DNA of 64,000 bases from CAYPAV01 sp964408805 (GCA_964408805.1 CAYPAV010000001.1:558001-622000), one strand, 5' to 3'; shown: positions 51,953 through 62,449, counted from the stretch's first letter. The notes: generated from the sequence alone by a model not told the origin. Numbers and translations: made by a program.

Positions 51953-52579
51953 ATGTATGTGCCGGAGAATTTCGCCGAAACCGATCGCGAGACCCAGCTC
52001 GCCGTCATCCGGGAGACCGGATGGGGGTATCTGGTCGGCGTCATCGACGATCTTCCCTATGTGACGCATCTGCCGTTCATGGTCGACGGCGCCGCCGGCC
52101 GGGAGAAACTGGTGGCGCACGTCTCGCGCCTCAATCCCCATTGGAACAGTTTCGCGGAGGGCCGGGAACAGCTCGTCGTCTTTCCGGGACCGCATGGTTA
52201 TGTCTCGCCGAGCTGGTACAAGGCGAAGAAGGCGGTGCCAACCTGGAACTACGTCGCGGTGCATGTCTACGGCACGCCCCGAATCGTCGACGATCCGGAG
52301 GCCTGTTATGCGGCGCAAAAGAACCTGGTCGACTTCCATGAATCCGGTTTGGAGCAACCCTGGCGCATGGAGGACATGCCCGAGAGCTATATCGACGGCA
52401 TGCTGCGCGGGATCGTCGGCTTCGAGATCCCGATCGCTCGGATCGAGGCCAAGTTCAAGCTGAACCAAAACCGCAAGCCGGAAGACCGGAAGGGCGTGAT
52501 CGCCGCTTTTGCCGCCGGTGAACGGGAGGACTCCCGGCGCTTGGCCGAGCTGATGGCGGCGCGGGAGACGGCCGACTGA
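51953..52579 (+). CDS. FMN-binding negative transcriptional regulator (PaiB family)
   Basis: A 208-residue PaiB-like protein with a split-barrel flavin-binding fold. Diagnostic segments are MYVPENFAETD, HLPFMVD, AHVSRLNPHW, VVFPGPHGYVSPSWY, VPTWNYVAVHVYG and the C-terminal GFEIPIARIEAKFKLNQNRKPEDRKGV. In Bacillus, PaiB was linked to control of sporulation and degradative enzymes, paired with the PaiA acetyltransferase. A GNAT acetyltransferase directly follows here (0 bp gap), recalling that PaiA/PaiB pairing. GGAG lies 8 bases upstream of ATG 51953. Confidence 0.9.
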   Translation: MYVPENFAETDRETQLAVIRETGWGYLVGVIDDLPYVTHLPFMVDGAAGREKLVAHVSRLNPHWNSFAEGREQLVVFPGPHGYVSPSWYKAKKAVPTWNYVAVHVYGTPRIVDDPEACYAAQKNLVDFHESGLEQPWRMEDMPESYIDGMLRGIVGFEIPIARIEAKFKLNQNRKPEDRKGVIAAFAAGEREDSRRLAELMAARETAD

Positions 52580-53119
52580 ATGTCGTTTGAAATTCGTGCC
52601 GAAACGATTGAAGACCGCGCCGGCATCCGCGACCTCTGCGATCTCGCCTTCGAATGCACCGACGAGGGGCGGTTGGTTGATCGTCTGCGTGACGCGGGAC
52701 TGGTGATCGCATCGCTGGTCGCGGTCGAGAAAGACGCGATCATCGGCCATATCCTGTTCAGCGATCTGCCTATCGAAACCGGCGACAGCCCAATTCGCGG
52801 CGCCGCGCTAGCGCCGATGGCGGTGCGACCCGATCGGCAGAATCGCGGCATTGGCGGGGCCTTGGTCCGGGAGGGCCTGACGGTTTGCGAGGCGCAGGGA
52901 ATCGCTGTGGTGGTCGTTCTCGGGCACCCGGCCTATTACCCGCGGTTCGGATTTTCGGCGGCCACCGCGGAACGGCTCGCGGCGCCCTTCGCTGGCGAGG
53001 CCTTCATGGGTTTGGAACTCTTCCCCGGTGTCCTGGACAATGTGACCGGCGTTGTTCGCTACCCCGCCGCCTTCGAGCTCGACGCGGACGGACCGCCGAA
53101 GGTGCCGGATCCCGTGTAA
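52580..53119 (+). CDS. GNAT family N-acetyltransferase
   Basis: A 179-residue acetyltransferase. The acetyl-CoA loop is PDRQNRGIGGALVREGL (Q/R-x-x-G-x-G/A) in the middle of the chain, followed by the VVVLGHPAYYPRFGF motif shared with the YhbS group. That group acetylates small molecules or tRNA-linked targets; the substrate here is not known. Its ATG immediately follows the TGA of the PaiB-like gene, so the two are cotranslated. Confidence 0.88.
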   Translation: MSFEIRAETIEDRAGIRDLCDLAFECTDEGRLVDRLRDAGLVIASLVAVEKDAIIGHILFSDLPIETGDSPIRGAALAPMAVRPDRQNRGIGGALVREGLTVCEAQGIAVVVVLGHPAYYPRFGFSAATAERLAAPFAGEAFMGLELFPGVLDNVTGVVRYPAAFELDADGPPKVPDPV

Positions 53120-53198
53120 CGCGGTCGTGGCATCGCCGGCCTTGCCCCCGGGCGCCGCCAGCGGGATAATTCCCGCCTTCGATCTGTGGAGACATGCC

Positions 53199-54011
53199 AT
53201 GGCGGAACTTCATCTAACCGAATCCGATTTGAAGCAGTTCGACGAAGAGGGCTGGCTTTTCTTCGAGGATGTATTCGATGCCGACGAGGTCGGCGTGATG
53301 AGCCGCGAGGCGCACAAGATCTTCGCCATGGACCGCGAGGAGGTGTTCCGCGAATCGGATGGCAAGACCGCCCGCACCGCCTTCGCCGCGCAAAACTACA
53401 ACGAGGCGTTCCGGCGGCTCGGGCGTCACCCGAGGCTGGTCGAGCCGGTCAGGCAGATCCTCGACGGCGACGTCTACATGCATCAGTTCAAGGTCAACGC
53501 CAAGGCCGCCTTCAATGGCGATGTCTGGCAATGGCACCAGGACTTTGGCACCTGGACCCGCGACGATTTGATGCCCGAACCCCGGGCCATGAACATTGCT
53601 CTCTTCCTTGAGGATGTGACCGAGTTCAACGGCGCCCTGATGTTCATCCCGCGGAGCCACCAGGGCGGCGTGATCGAGGCCGGCCACGACCTGAAGACGA
53701 CGAGCTATCCCTTGTGGACGATCGACGAGGAAACCATCACGAAACTGATCGCCGAGGGCGGGCTGATCTCGCCCAAGGGCAAGGCGGGCTCGGTCATCAT
53801 GTTCAGCTCGAACCTGGTGCATGGCAGCCCATCCAACATGTCGCCCTTCGACCGGACGATCGTCTATCTCTCGCTCTGCCATGTCGACAATCACATCCGG
53901 CGCTTCAAGCGCGCCGAATGGATTGCCCACCGGGACTTCGCGCCGATCGAGTGCCTGCCCGACGACTGCCTGCAGGAGTTGGTCGCGGCCGAGGCGGCGG
54001 CGGCCGAATAG
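53199..54011 (+). CDS. Phytanoyl-CoA dioxygenase family protein (ectoine hydroxylase-like)
   Basis: A 270-residue non-haem iron, 2-oxoglutarate-dependent oxygenase. The iron triad appears as the H-x-D of WQWHQDFGTW and the later His in LVHGSPSNMSP; the FNGALMFIPRSHQGG segment also fits. The WHQDFGTWTRDDLMPEPRAM motif is close to the EctD signature, so hydroxylation of a small polar compound is plausible. No ectoine synthesis genes occur in this window. It ends 9 bp before the convergent von Willebrand-type gene. Confidence 0.85.
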   Translation: MAELHLTESDLKQFDEEGWLFFEDVFDADEVGVMSREAHKIFAMDREEVFRESDGKTARTAFAAQNYNEAFRRLGRHPRLVEPVRQILDGDVYMHQFKVNAKAAFNGDVWQWHQDFGTWTRDDLMPEPRAMNIALFLEDVTEFNGALMFIPRSHQGGVIEAGHDLKTTSYPLWTIDEETITKLIAEGGLISPKGKAGSVIMFSSNLVHGSPSNMSPFDRTIVYLSLCHVDNHIRRFKRAEWIAHRDFAPIECLPDDCLQELVAAEAAAAE

Positions 54012-54020
54012 GGCGGATCG

Positions 54021-55778
54021 TCAGCGCGCCGCCAGTTCGATCGATTCGGCCAATTCCACGAGACGGATGAATTCCCGGCGATAGCCGTATGTGTCCGGTC
54101 CGAGCGCGGTCCGTGCGAGATCGGCCACCTTGGTCAGGGTCATGTCGTTCGTGTATTTGCCGCCTTTCAGGATTTGCCCGAACGCGGCGACGGCGGCGGC
54201 GAAGCGGAACTGCGGACTGGCGACATCAAGCGACGATTTCACCGACCGCGCCTTGATCGGGAACTCGAAAAGCGTGCTCTTGGTCTCGCCCGGCGCCTTA
54301 TAGCGAAGGCGCAGGAAGGCCAATTCGGACGTATCGCCGCTGGTCGGCGCGGCGGTTCCGTACCGGAGTGGGTCGAGCCGCCGGCCCGCCCCCTCGACGA
54401 GGGCGATCTCGTATAGCGCGGTGACGTGGTGCCCGGCCCCGATCTCACCGGCATCGACTTTATCGTTGTTGAAGTCGGCCCGTGCCAGTTGCCGGTTCTC
54501 GTATCCGATGAGGCGATATTCTGCGACCACGGCGGAATTGAACTCGATCTGCGCTTTCACGTCCTTGGCGACGATTTGAAGGGTGGCGCTGGCCTCTCGG
54601 CGGAGCACCTTCTGGGCTTCGTCGAGTTGGTCGATATAGGCATAGTTGCCGTCGCCCTTGTTGGCGAGTTGCTCCAGCAGATGGTCGTTCAGATTGCCGC
54701 CGCCGAAGCCGAGCACGGTCAAGGCCACGCCCTGCTTGCGCTCCCGCGTGATCATATCGATCAAGGCACGGAACGACGTCACGCCGACGTTGAGGTCGCC
54801 GTCGGTCGCCAGGATCACTCGGTTGATTCCGTCTTCGTTATAGGCCTTTCGGGCTTCCGCGTAGGCGAGGCGGATGCCGGCGCCGCCATTGGTGCCGCCG
54901 CCGGATTGCAGGCCCTCGATCGCGGCCAGGATCGTCGCCTTGTCCTTGAGCGGGGTCGCCGGCAAGGCCACCGTCGCCATGTTCGCGTAGGTGACGATCG
55001 CGATGCTGTCGCGGGGTGCCAGACCGTTCACCAGGAGGCGCAGCGAGGTTTTCAGGAGCGGCAGCTTGTCCGGCGAATTCATCGAGCCCGAGACGTCGAC
55101 GAGGAAGACGAGATTGGCTTTCGGCCGCTCGGCTCGGGTCGGGTCATAGGCCTTGATCCCGATCCGCAGGAGATGGGTCTTCGCGTTCCATGGCGTGGGG
55201 GCTATTTCGGTGGTCGTGGCGAAAGGGCGTCCGGGTTGGTCGGGTCCCGCATCGCCATAGTCGAAATAATTGACCAAGCCCTCGATCCGGATCGCGTCCG
55301 GTACCGGACGCCGGCCCTGCTTCAGGAAGCGGCGCATATTGGCATAGGCGCCGGTGTCGACGTCGAGGCCGAAGGTCGAGACCGGCCGTTCCAAAACGCC
55401 GCGGATCGGGTTCTCTCCGAGATGGGCATATTTCTCGCGGTTTTCCATGTGGCCGCGATTGGGCGGAACGAGCCGTTCTTGACGCGGCGGTGCCGCCAAA
55501 CCGGCATGTGAATGACGCATGGCGCTGTAAGCGACGCCGGCACCGGGCATGGCACGAGAGGGATAGACGGTCGATGGCGCGCTCTTGGCCATGGATTGGA
55601 TATGTGCCGGCCGAACGACCGGTGCCGAAACGACCGGTGCCGAAACGATTGGCGCCAAAACGTCCGGGACGGACTTACTTGCATTGCCTTGTCTTTCCGG
55701 CTCGGTCTCGCAAGCGGCGAGCACGGCCAGGGCGGCGAATGGGAAGAGAAGTTTTGGGGAACATAGGCGGGCGGGCAT
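54021..55778 (-). CDS. von Willebrand factor A domain lipoprotein (YfbK-like)
   Basis: A 585-residue secreted protein with a lipobox (LAAC, Cys23), hence membrane-anchored. A repetitive Val/Ser/Ala/Pro segment (about 40-55) leads to a family N-domain (RPVSTFGLDVDTGAYANMRRFLKQG, about 131-155). The vWA domain follows with an intact MIDAS motif DVSGS (228-232), and ATDGDLNVG. The C-terminal DUF3520-like region is rich in beta structure. Function is unknown; such proteins usually mediate metal-dependent protein contacts at the envelope. Three 15-bp repeats encode part of the early segment. Confidence 0.86.
   Translation of the reverse strand: MPARLCSPKLLFPFAALAVLAACETEPERQGNASKSVPDVLAPIVSAPVVSAPVVRPAHIQSMAKSAPSTVYPSRAMPGAGVAYSAMRHSHAGLAAPPRQERLVPPNRGHMENREKYAHLGENPIRGVLERPVSTFGLDVDTGAYANMRRFLKQGRRPVPDAIRIEGLVNYFDYGDAGPDQPGRPFATTTEIAPTPWNAKTHLLRIGIKAYDPTRAERPKANLVFLVDVSGSMNSPDKLPLLKTSLRLLVNGLAPRDSIAIVTYANMATVALPATPLKDKATILAAIEGLQSGGGTNGGAGIRLAYAEARKAYNEDGINRVILATDGDLNVGVTSFRALIDMITRERKQGVALTVLGFGGGNLNDHLLEQLANKGDGNYAYIDQLDEAQKVLRREASATLQIVAKDVKAQIEFNSAVVAEYRLIGYENRQLARADFNNDKVDAGEIGAGHHVTALYEIALVEGAGRRLDPLRYGTAAPTSGDTSELAFLRLRYKAPGETKSTLFEFPIKARSVKSSLDVASPQFRFAAAVAAFGQILKGGKYTNDMTLTKVADLARTALGPDTYGYRREFIRLVELAESIELAAR
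55616..55660 (-). repeat. Three tandem 15-bp units in the vWA gene
   Basis: CGACCGGTGCCGAAA occurs twice in direct succession (55616-55630, 55631-55645), followed by a diverged copy (55646-55660). Being multiples of three, they keep the frame and code for a repeated VSAPV unit in the linker after the lipid anchor. Copy number may vary by slippage. Confidence 0.8.
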
Positions 55779-55999
55779 GAAACGGACCTCCGATGGTTCG
55801 ACGACGACCCGGGTCCGCCCTCCCCGCCGATCCGGTCGGGGGCCAAGTATCGCCTTGAATATGGCGAGATCGGGGCGCCTTTGCGCCGATAGGATGAAGC
55901 GCCTCGGCCTTGAGGCGGCCGGGCGGCGGCGCTTGTCAGGCAGCGGGACGCACGGGATACTCCGGCCTTCTGTCGAATACTTGCGGGAGCCCGTTCGCC

Positions 56000-57370
56000 A
56001 TGCCGCTCCATGATCTTCTCTTGCAACGTCAGGCGGCGGCAGAGCCGATCCGCGTCGGCGTGATCGGGGCCGGCAAGTTCGGGTCCATGTTTTTGGCCCA
56101 GGCGCGCCGGACCGCCGGCCTCCACGTCATGGCAATTGCCGAACTCTCACCCGAGCGGGCCCGCACCGCGCTCGACTATATCGGCTGGCCCGAGGCGCAA
56201 TATGACGCGACCTCGTTCGAGGCGGCGCGTCAATCCGGCAAGACCCACATTACCGAAGATGCTCCGGCGATGATCGCGGCGGGTGGCATGGAGGTGATCG
56301 TCGATGCCACCGGCGTGCCGGCGGCCGGCATTCGCCACGCCCTCCTGGCGGCGGAGTACGGCCGACATATCGTCATGGTCAATGTCGAGGCCGATGTCTT
56401 GGCGGGACCGCTTTTGGCGAAAAAAGTCCAGGCGGCGGGCGGTGTCTATACGCTGGCCTATGGCGACCAGCCGGCGCTGATCTGCGAGATCGTCGATTGG
56501 GCCCGCGCCGTCGGCATGGAGGTCGTCGCCGCCGGCAAGGGTACAAAATATTTGCCGCACTTCCATGAATCCACGCCCGAGACCGTTTGGGAGCATTACA
56601 AGGCCGGCCTGACGCCCGAGGAAGCCGCGCGGGCGGGTCTGAACGCGCAGATGTTCAACTCCTTCCTCGACGGCACCAAGTCGGGGATCGAGATGGCCGC
56701 CGTCTCGAACGCGACGGGATTGACCCCGGCGCCGCGGGGTCTCGCGTTCCCGCCTTGCGGGACGCAGGATTTGACCCATGTCTTGCGGCCCGCCACGGAG
56801 GGCGGCGCGCTCCATCACAAGGGCCAGGTGGAGGTCATCTCCAGCGAGGAGCGGGACGCCCGCACGGTGGTGAACGATCTCCGCTGGGGCGTCTTCGCGA
56901 CCTTCGAGGCACCGGATGATTACGTGCGAGAGTGTTTCGCCCAATACGGCCTCGCCCAAGGCGAGGACGCGCGATATGCGGCGATGTTCAAGCCCTATCA
57001 TCTGATCGGCCTCGAACTCGGCATCTCGGTCGCCAACGCCGCACTCCGGAGCGAGGCGACGGGCGCGCCCACAGGCTGGCGCGCGGATGTTGTCGCGACG
57101 GCCAAGCGCGATCTCTCGGCGGGCGAGATGCTGGACGGCGAGGGCGGCTACACGGTCTGGGGCAAGCTGATGCCGGCGGCCGATTCGCTGAAGATCGGCG
57201 GCTTGCCGATCGGCCTCGCCCATGGCGTCAAGCTGAAGCGGGATTTGCCGAAAGGGGCGGATGTGGCCTGGACCGACGTCGAGATCGACGAGACCTCGGA
57301 ACCCTACAAGATCCGCCGCGAAATGGAGGACGCATTCGCCCTCTCCAACACCGCGCCGTCGCCTGGATAG
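56000..57370 (+). CDS. SAF-domain oxidoreductase, homoserine dehydrogenase-like (COG4091)
   Basis: A 456-residue protein with an N-terminal Rossmann domain (RVGVIGAGKFGSM, residues 18-30) and substrate domain (VIVDATGVPAAG, MVNVEADVLAGPLLAKKVQ), and a C-terminal SAF domain (about 365-440: LSAGEMLDGEGGYTVWGKLMP and LPKGADVAWTDVEID). COG4091 members are NAD(P)-dependent dehydrogenases acting on sugar acids or similar polyols; true homoserine dehydrogenase activity is unlikely. The substrate cannot be assigned. It converges on the amine oxidase gene, with 8 bp between the stops. Confidence 0.85.
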   Translation: MPLHDLLLQRQAAAEPIRVGVIGAGKFGSMFLAQARRTAGLHVMAIAELSPERARTALDYIGWPEAQYDATSFEAARQSGKTHITEDAPAMIAAGGMEVIVDATGVPAAGIRHALLAAEYGRHIVMVNVEADVLAGPLLAKKVQAAGGVYTLAYGDQPALICEIVDWARAVGMEVVAAGKGTKYLPHFHESTPETVWEHYKAGLTPEEAARAGLNAQMFNSFLDGTKSGIEMAAVSNATGLTPAPRGLAFPPCGTQDLTHVLRPATEGGALHHKGQVEVISSEERDARTVVNDLRWGVFATFEAPDDYVRECFAQYGLAQGEDARYAAMFKPYHLIGLELGISVANAALRSEATGAPTGWRADVVATAKRDLSAGEMLDGEGGYTVWGKLMPAADSLKIGGLPIGLAHGVKLKRDLPKGADVAWTDVEIDETSEPYKIRREMEDAFALSNTAPSPG

Positions 57371-57378
57371 CCGAACCC

Positions 57379-58680
57379 CTAGCCCCGGTCCGCCAGAATC
57401 TCCTTCGCAGCCGCAAGGCCCGACAAATGGGCGCCGGCGATTTGGCCGGCCCAGTCGGCGCTCACCGCTTCGCCCGCGAAATAGAGCCGCCCGATCGGGA
57501 GGCCCAAAAGCTTCCGGCTCTTGGCGTGTCCCGGCCGCGCCGCCGAGAGGGCGCCGCCCGACCAGGGGTCGCTCGCCCATCCGGTGACCCGGGCGCGGCG
57601 AAAGGCGTTGTCGAACTTACCGCCGAAGGCGCGGGTCAGGGCCTGGCGCGCGTAATCGATCGCGGCGAGCGGGCCGGCGCGCTCGAGTTCGCCTGCGAAA
57701 CCGCCGCCGACGAACCCAATCACGAGATCGCTTTCGAAGGGGCGCAGCAGAAAGCGGCACGGCCGATTCTTGCCGTCCCATCCGAGCAGCCAGGTGCCGG
57801 CCGGCGCGTCGAGGACGCCAGGGCGATACTGCAGGGCAATCTTGTTGACCAGTCCCATGGGTACGTGCCCGATCGCATCCCGTTTCCAGTTCGGCAAGGC
57901 GGGATCGAAGGCGATGCGTTCGGCGCCAAGCACGCCCGTCGAGACGGTCAGCAGGGCCGCCGCCGCCTCGATCGTGCCCTTGGGCGTCTCCAGAACAATG
58001 CGGTCCGGCCGAAGGCGTATGCGTTCGACCGGGGTCGACAGCGAGACCGGCAGATCACGGCCAAGGGCCGCCGCCAGATTGCCGACGCCGCGCGGTATCA
58101 TCCGCTCGATGCCGGTTTCCACCCTATGCCACCAGTCCCGGCTGGAAAGATCGGCGAAATCGACCCCGCGGGTAAGGGCGCCCGCGACCGTCGCCGCGAG
58201 CCGGCCCCAGCCCTCGCCCGGCGCCCAAATCGATGACAGCGCCACGTCGTCGCCCCCGCGCCGCTCCTCGAGTGTCGCGGTCATCCGGCCCATGGCCGCG
58301 TCAAAGGCATCCGAACCGCGAAGGGCCTTGCCGTTGGTGAAACTCCATATGGCGCCCTGGTCGTCGCTCGGCCGGAAGCCGTGGGCGCGCGCCAGCGGAT
58401 CGACCGGGTTGCGATCAGCCGAATGGAGACTGCCGCCGCCATGATCGAATATGGTCCCGAAGCTCGTGCTTTCGCTATGGGCGCGGCCGCCGATCCGCCC
58501 GCGCGCCTCGACGATCAGAACCTCGAGCCCGGCCGCCTTCAGCACACGGGCGGCCGAGAGACCCGCCATGCCGGCACCGATGACGACCACGTCGGGATTC
58601 CCGGGCAGGTTCGCGCGCGCCGGCAGGGCGAGTGCCGCACCGACGCCCGCGATAAATCCCCGCCGAGTAAAAGCGACCAT
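57379..58680 (-). CDS. FAD-dependent amine oxidase, Tat-exported
   Basis: A 433-residue flavin amine oxidase. A twin-arginine leader (TRRGFIAG, residues 5-12, then a hydrophobic stretch to ARA) suggests folded export to the periplasm. The FAD motif VVVIGAGMAGLSAARVL (31-47) is followed by VEARGRIGGRAHS, DHGGGSLH, LTVSTGVL and the C-terminal GRLYFAGEAVSADWAGQIAGAHLSG. The family covers polyamine and amino acid oxidases. The start at 58680 is fixed by the Tat signal; an open frame continues upstream on this strand but is not part of the gene. Confidence 0.9.
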   Translation of the reverse strand: MVAFTRRGFIAGVGAALALPARANLPGNPDVVVIGAGMAGLSAARVLKAAGLEVLIVEARGRIGGRAHSESTSFGTIFDHGGGSLHSADRNPVDPLARAHGFRPSDDQGAIWSFTNGKALRGSDAFDAAMGRMTATLEERRGGDDVALSSIWAPGEGWGRLAATVAGALTRGVDFADLSSRDWWHRVETGIERMIPRGVGNLAAALGRDLPVSLSTPVERIRLRPDRIVLETPKGTIEAAAALLTVSTGVLGAERIAFDPALPNWKRDAIGHVPMGLVNKIALQYRPGVLDAPAGTWLLGWDGKNRPCRFLLRPFESDLVIGFVGGGFAGELERAGPLAAIDYARQALTRAFGGKFDNAFRRARVTGWASDPWSGGALSAARPGHAKSRKLLGLPIGRLYFAGEAVSADWAGQIAGAHLSGLAAAKEILADRG

Positions 58681-58887
58681 GGGTAATGTCCGATTCGTGG
58701 CTCCGGCCGTACGCAAGAGTCTCGCCGCCCGTCGTCGAAGGCGCAAGCTTGCCGCGGAAGTTTTCCGATCCGCGTTAAACAACTCGACAGATTGCCCGTC
58801 AATTTGCATAAATGCCGGTCTTGGTCCGACGAAGCCCGGCGGTGATCGACGGAAACACCCCGGCCGGCCGGACCGGAAGGGAAATGC

Positions 58888-59568
58888 ATGTATCGAAGGC
58901 CCATCGCTTGCCTGGCGGCCATTGTCGCCTTTCTCCTCGCCCCGCTTGCCTCCGCGGCGGACCAGGGCGGGGCGGGCTATTACGCCGGGCTTCGCTTGAT
59001 CGGCTCCGTCGCCGACGTGAACGACAGTACCGGTAGCGGTCTCGGCGGCACGCTTCTCATCAACAACGACTCGGATCTGACCGCCGGCGCCGGGTTTCAT
59101 GTCGGGTATCGTTGGAAGTCGATGCCGCTCCGCACCGATCTCGAACTCAGCTATCGGTTTCGGTTCGATTACGACCTGCGCGATCAAGGAACCACGCAAG
59201 TCGGCTACGAGAATAATCTCGCGACCATCGGGCTTTTGTTCAACGCGGTTTACGAGTTCCGAAACAAGAGCGGTTGGACCCCCTATGTCGGCGGCACTTT
59301 CGGCTGGGCGGGGAATCGGTCCAGCACCACGCGCACGAACCTCACGACGGCGGCGACCGAGGATCTCGACAACACGGCCAACAACTTCGCCTGGGGCGGC
59401 ACGGTGGGCCTCGTCTGGCAATTCGCGAAGCGTTGGGATGTCGATTTCGGGTATCGCTATATCAATCTGGGCGAGGTCGATACGGGACAATTCGCCACCG
59501 GCGAGCGGATTACCGCGGACGAATACATCGCCCATGACGTTTTGATTTCCGCCAATTACCGATTTTGA
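58888..59568 (+). CDS. Outer membrane beta-barrel protein
   Basis: A 226-residue exported protein with a signal peptide (residues 1-24, ending LASAADQ). The rest shows alternating beta strands (GYYAGLRLIGSV, AGAGFHVGYRWKSMPLRTDLELSYRF, WTPYVGGTFGWAG, VDFGYRYINLGEV) and a C-terminal Phe (ISANYRF), the signal for BAM-dependent insertion. It looks like an eight-stranded OmpA/opacity-type barrel. No specific role can be assigned. It starts 207 bp after the amine oxidase start (divergent). Confidence 0.85.
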   Translation: MYRRPIACLAAIVAFLLAPLASAADQGGAGYYAGLRLIGSVADVNDSTGSGLGGTLLINNDSDLTAGAGFHVGYRWKSMPLRTDLELSYRFRFDYDLRDQGTTQVGYENNLATIGLLFNAVYEFRNKSGWTPYVGGTFGWAGNRSSTTRTNLTTAATEDLDNTANNFAWGGTVGLVWQFAKRWDVDFGYRYINLGEVDTGQFATGERITADEYIAHDVLISANYRF

Positions 59569-59590
59569 GCGCGGCCGGCCCGAACGATCG

Positions 59591-60724
59591 ATGACCGAGG
59601 GACCGCTAACGGCCTACCGCGCGCTTCGCGACGACGGAGAGATCACCGCCGATCCGATGCAGGCGTTGGCCGCGGAGAAACTGCAAAGCGTGCACAACGC
59701 GTTGCGCGGCTATACGCCGGTCGACGGGGCCGGCGGCTGGAAGGCGCGTTTCGGGCTGGCCCGTCGCCGGCAAGCGCCGCCGCAGGGACTCTACATCTAC
59801 GGCCCCGCCGGACGCGGCAAGTCGATGCTGATGGATCTCTTCCATGCCGATGCACCGGTCGAGCGCAAGCGCCGCATCCATTTCCACGAATTCATGATAG
59901 AGGTCCACGACACCATTCACCGTTGGCGGAAATCGGCCGATAAATCGGCGAACGAGGTCGATCCGATGCCGCGGATCGCGCGTGAAATCGCGGGCGATGC
60001 ATGGTTGTTGTGCTTCGACGAGTTTCATGTCGCCAACATCGCCGACGCGATGATCCTGGGACGCCTCTTCGAGGGGTTCTTCGACAGCGGCGTCGTCATC
60101 GTGGCGACCTCGAATTTTCCGCCCGACGAGCTTTATCGGAACGGTTTGCAGCGCGATCGCTTCCTGCCGTTCATCGACACGATCAAGGCCCGGCTGGATC
60201 TCTTGGAGCTGGCCTCGCCGACCGATTACCGGCAAGCCCGTCTCAGCCGCAAGCGGGTCTATCACACGCCGCTCGGCGACGGCGCGGCGGCGGCGCTCTC
60301 CCAAGCCTTCGACGACCTGACCGCGGGGGCTCGCGTCGAGGCCGAGGAGATCCAGGTCAAGGGCCGCCGGGTACCGATCCCCCGAAGTGCCCGCGGCGTC
60401 GCCTTTTTCGGGTTCGACGAGCTCTGCGGCCGGCCGTTGGGTGCCGAGGATTACATCGCCATCGCCGGCCGCTATCACACGGTCGTCCTCGATCGCGTGC
60501 CGATGATGTCGGCGGAGCGACGGAACGAGGCGAAACGCTTCATGAACCTGATCGACGTTCTCTACGAGAACAAAGTCAATTTGGTTGCCGCCGCCGCTGC
60601 CCCGCCCGACAATCTGTATCCCGACGGGGATCATGCCTTCGAATTCCAACGCACCGTCAGCCGCTTGATCGAGATGCAGACGCCTGAATATATCGAGACT
60701 CCGCACGGAAAGCCGATCTCGTGA
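59591..60724 (+). CDS. zapE: Cell division protein ZapE (AFG1-like ATPase)
   Basis: A 377-residue P-loop ATPase. It shows Walker A GPAGRGKSMLMDLFH, the RIHFHEFMIEVHDTIHRWR segment, Walker B LLCFDEFHVANIADAMILGRLFE and STSNFPPDELYRNGLQRDRFLPFI (sensor region), then FGFDELCGRPLGAEDYIAIA. ZapE modulates FtsZ rings under stress; the mitochondrial homologue Afg1/Lace1 acts in protein quality control. It has the usual alphaproteobacterial place before mdh and sucCD. The stop overlaps the next start by 4 bp (GTGA). Confidence 0.93.
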   Translation: MTEGPLTAYRALRDDGEITADPMQALAAEKLQSVHNALRGYTPVDGAGGWKARFGLARRRQAPPQGLYIYGPAGRGKSMLMDLFHADAPVERKRRIHFHEFMIEVHDTIHRWRKSADKSANEVDPMPRIAREIAGDAWLLCFDEFHVANIADAMILGRLFEGFFDSGVVIVATSNFPPDELYRNGLQRDRFLPFIDTIKARLDLLELASPTDYRQARLSRKRVYHTPLGDGAAAALSQAFDDLTAGARVEAEEIQVKGRRVPIPRSARGVAFFGFDELCGRPLGAEDYIAIAGRYHTVVLDRVPMMSAERRNEAKRFMNLIDVLYENKVNLVAAAAAPPDNLYPDGDHAFEFQRTVSRLIEMQTPEYIETPHGKPIS

Positions 60725-61188
60725 CCGGCAGCGACACCGATTGCGGCCCGTCGCTCGAGATCAGACCCTCGCTTGGCCGAAACATCGTCTATTCGGTGAC
60801 GGCGGTGGCGGTGGCAGCGGTCGTGATCGACATGGGGTGGTCGGGAGAAACCTCTGCCTTGCCCGCGTTTCTGGCGGGATTCGTGCTTCTCGCGGGTGCC
60901 GGCGTGGTGTTGGCCGCGCATCTTCCGGGGGCGTCCGGGCTCTATCTCACATCAGAGGGATTCGAGGTGCACGAACTCTACAACGTGAAGGCTTGCCGCT
61001 GGGAAGACGTGGGACCCTTCACGCTGAAGCGGCGGTTGGTCGGCAAGGCGGTCGAATTCTCCCATGCCGCGGGCGAGAACGGCCGGCCGGAAATCCGAAC
61101 CCTTCCCGGCAACTACGCGATCTCGCCCTATCGTCTTCTTCAAGTCATGAACGAATGGCGCGACCGGGCGATCGAGCCGGTCGAATAG
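60721..61188 (+). CDS. Membrane protein of unknown function (STM3941-like)
   Basis: A 155-residue protein starting at GTG 60721 inside the zapE stop. Two membrane helices (about 23-39 and 48-68) are followed by a soluble PH-like region: TSEGFEVHELYNVKACRWEDVGPFTLKRR and LPGNYAISPYRLLQVMNEWRDRAIE. This resembles small membrane proteins of the STM3941 type. The function is unknown. It lies in the zapE-mdh interval, with its stop 162 bp before the mdh ATG. Confidence 0.75.
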   Translation: MTGSDTDCGPSLEIRPSLGRNIVYSVTAVAVAAVVIDMGWSGETSALPAFLAGFVLLAGAGVVLAAHLPGASGLYLTSEGFEVHELYNVKACRWEDVGPFTLKRRLVGKAVEFSHAAGENGRPEIRTLPGNYAISPYRLLQVMNEWRDRAIEPVE

Positions 61189-62337
<1,149 letters not shown>

Positions 62338-62449
62338 ATGTGGGAGCGGCGAAAATAATTGTTTCCGCGTCGCGGCCCGATGTTAACATTCCCGTAAGGA
62401 CAGCACGCCATAATTGGCACGTCTCGGAAAACGGGGACGACGGAAACGC

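Noticed and set aside
58681..59535. Extension of the amine oxidase frame to 718 codons
   Set aside because: The Tat signal at 58680 marks the true start; the upstream part lies opposite the outer-membrane protein gene.
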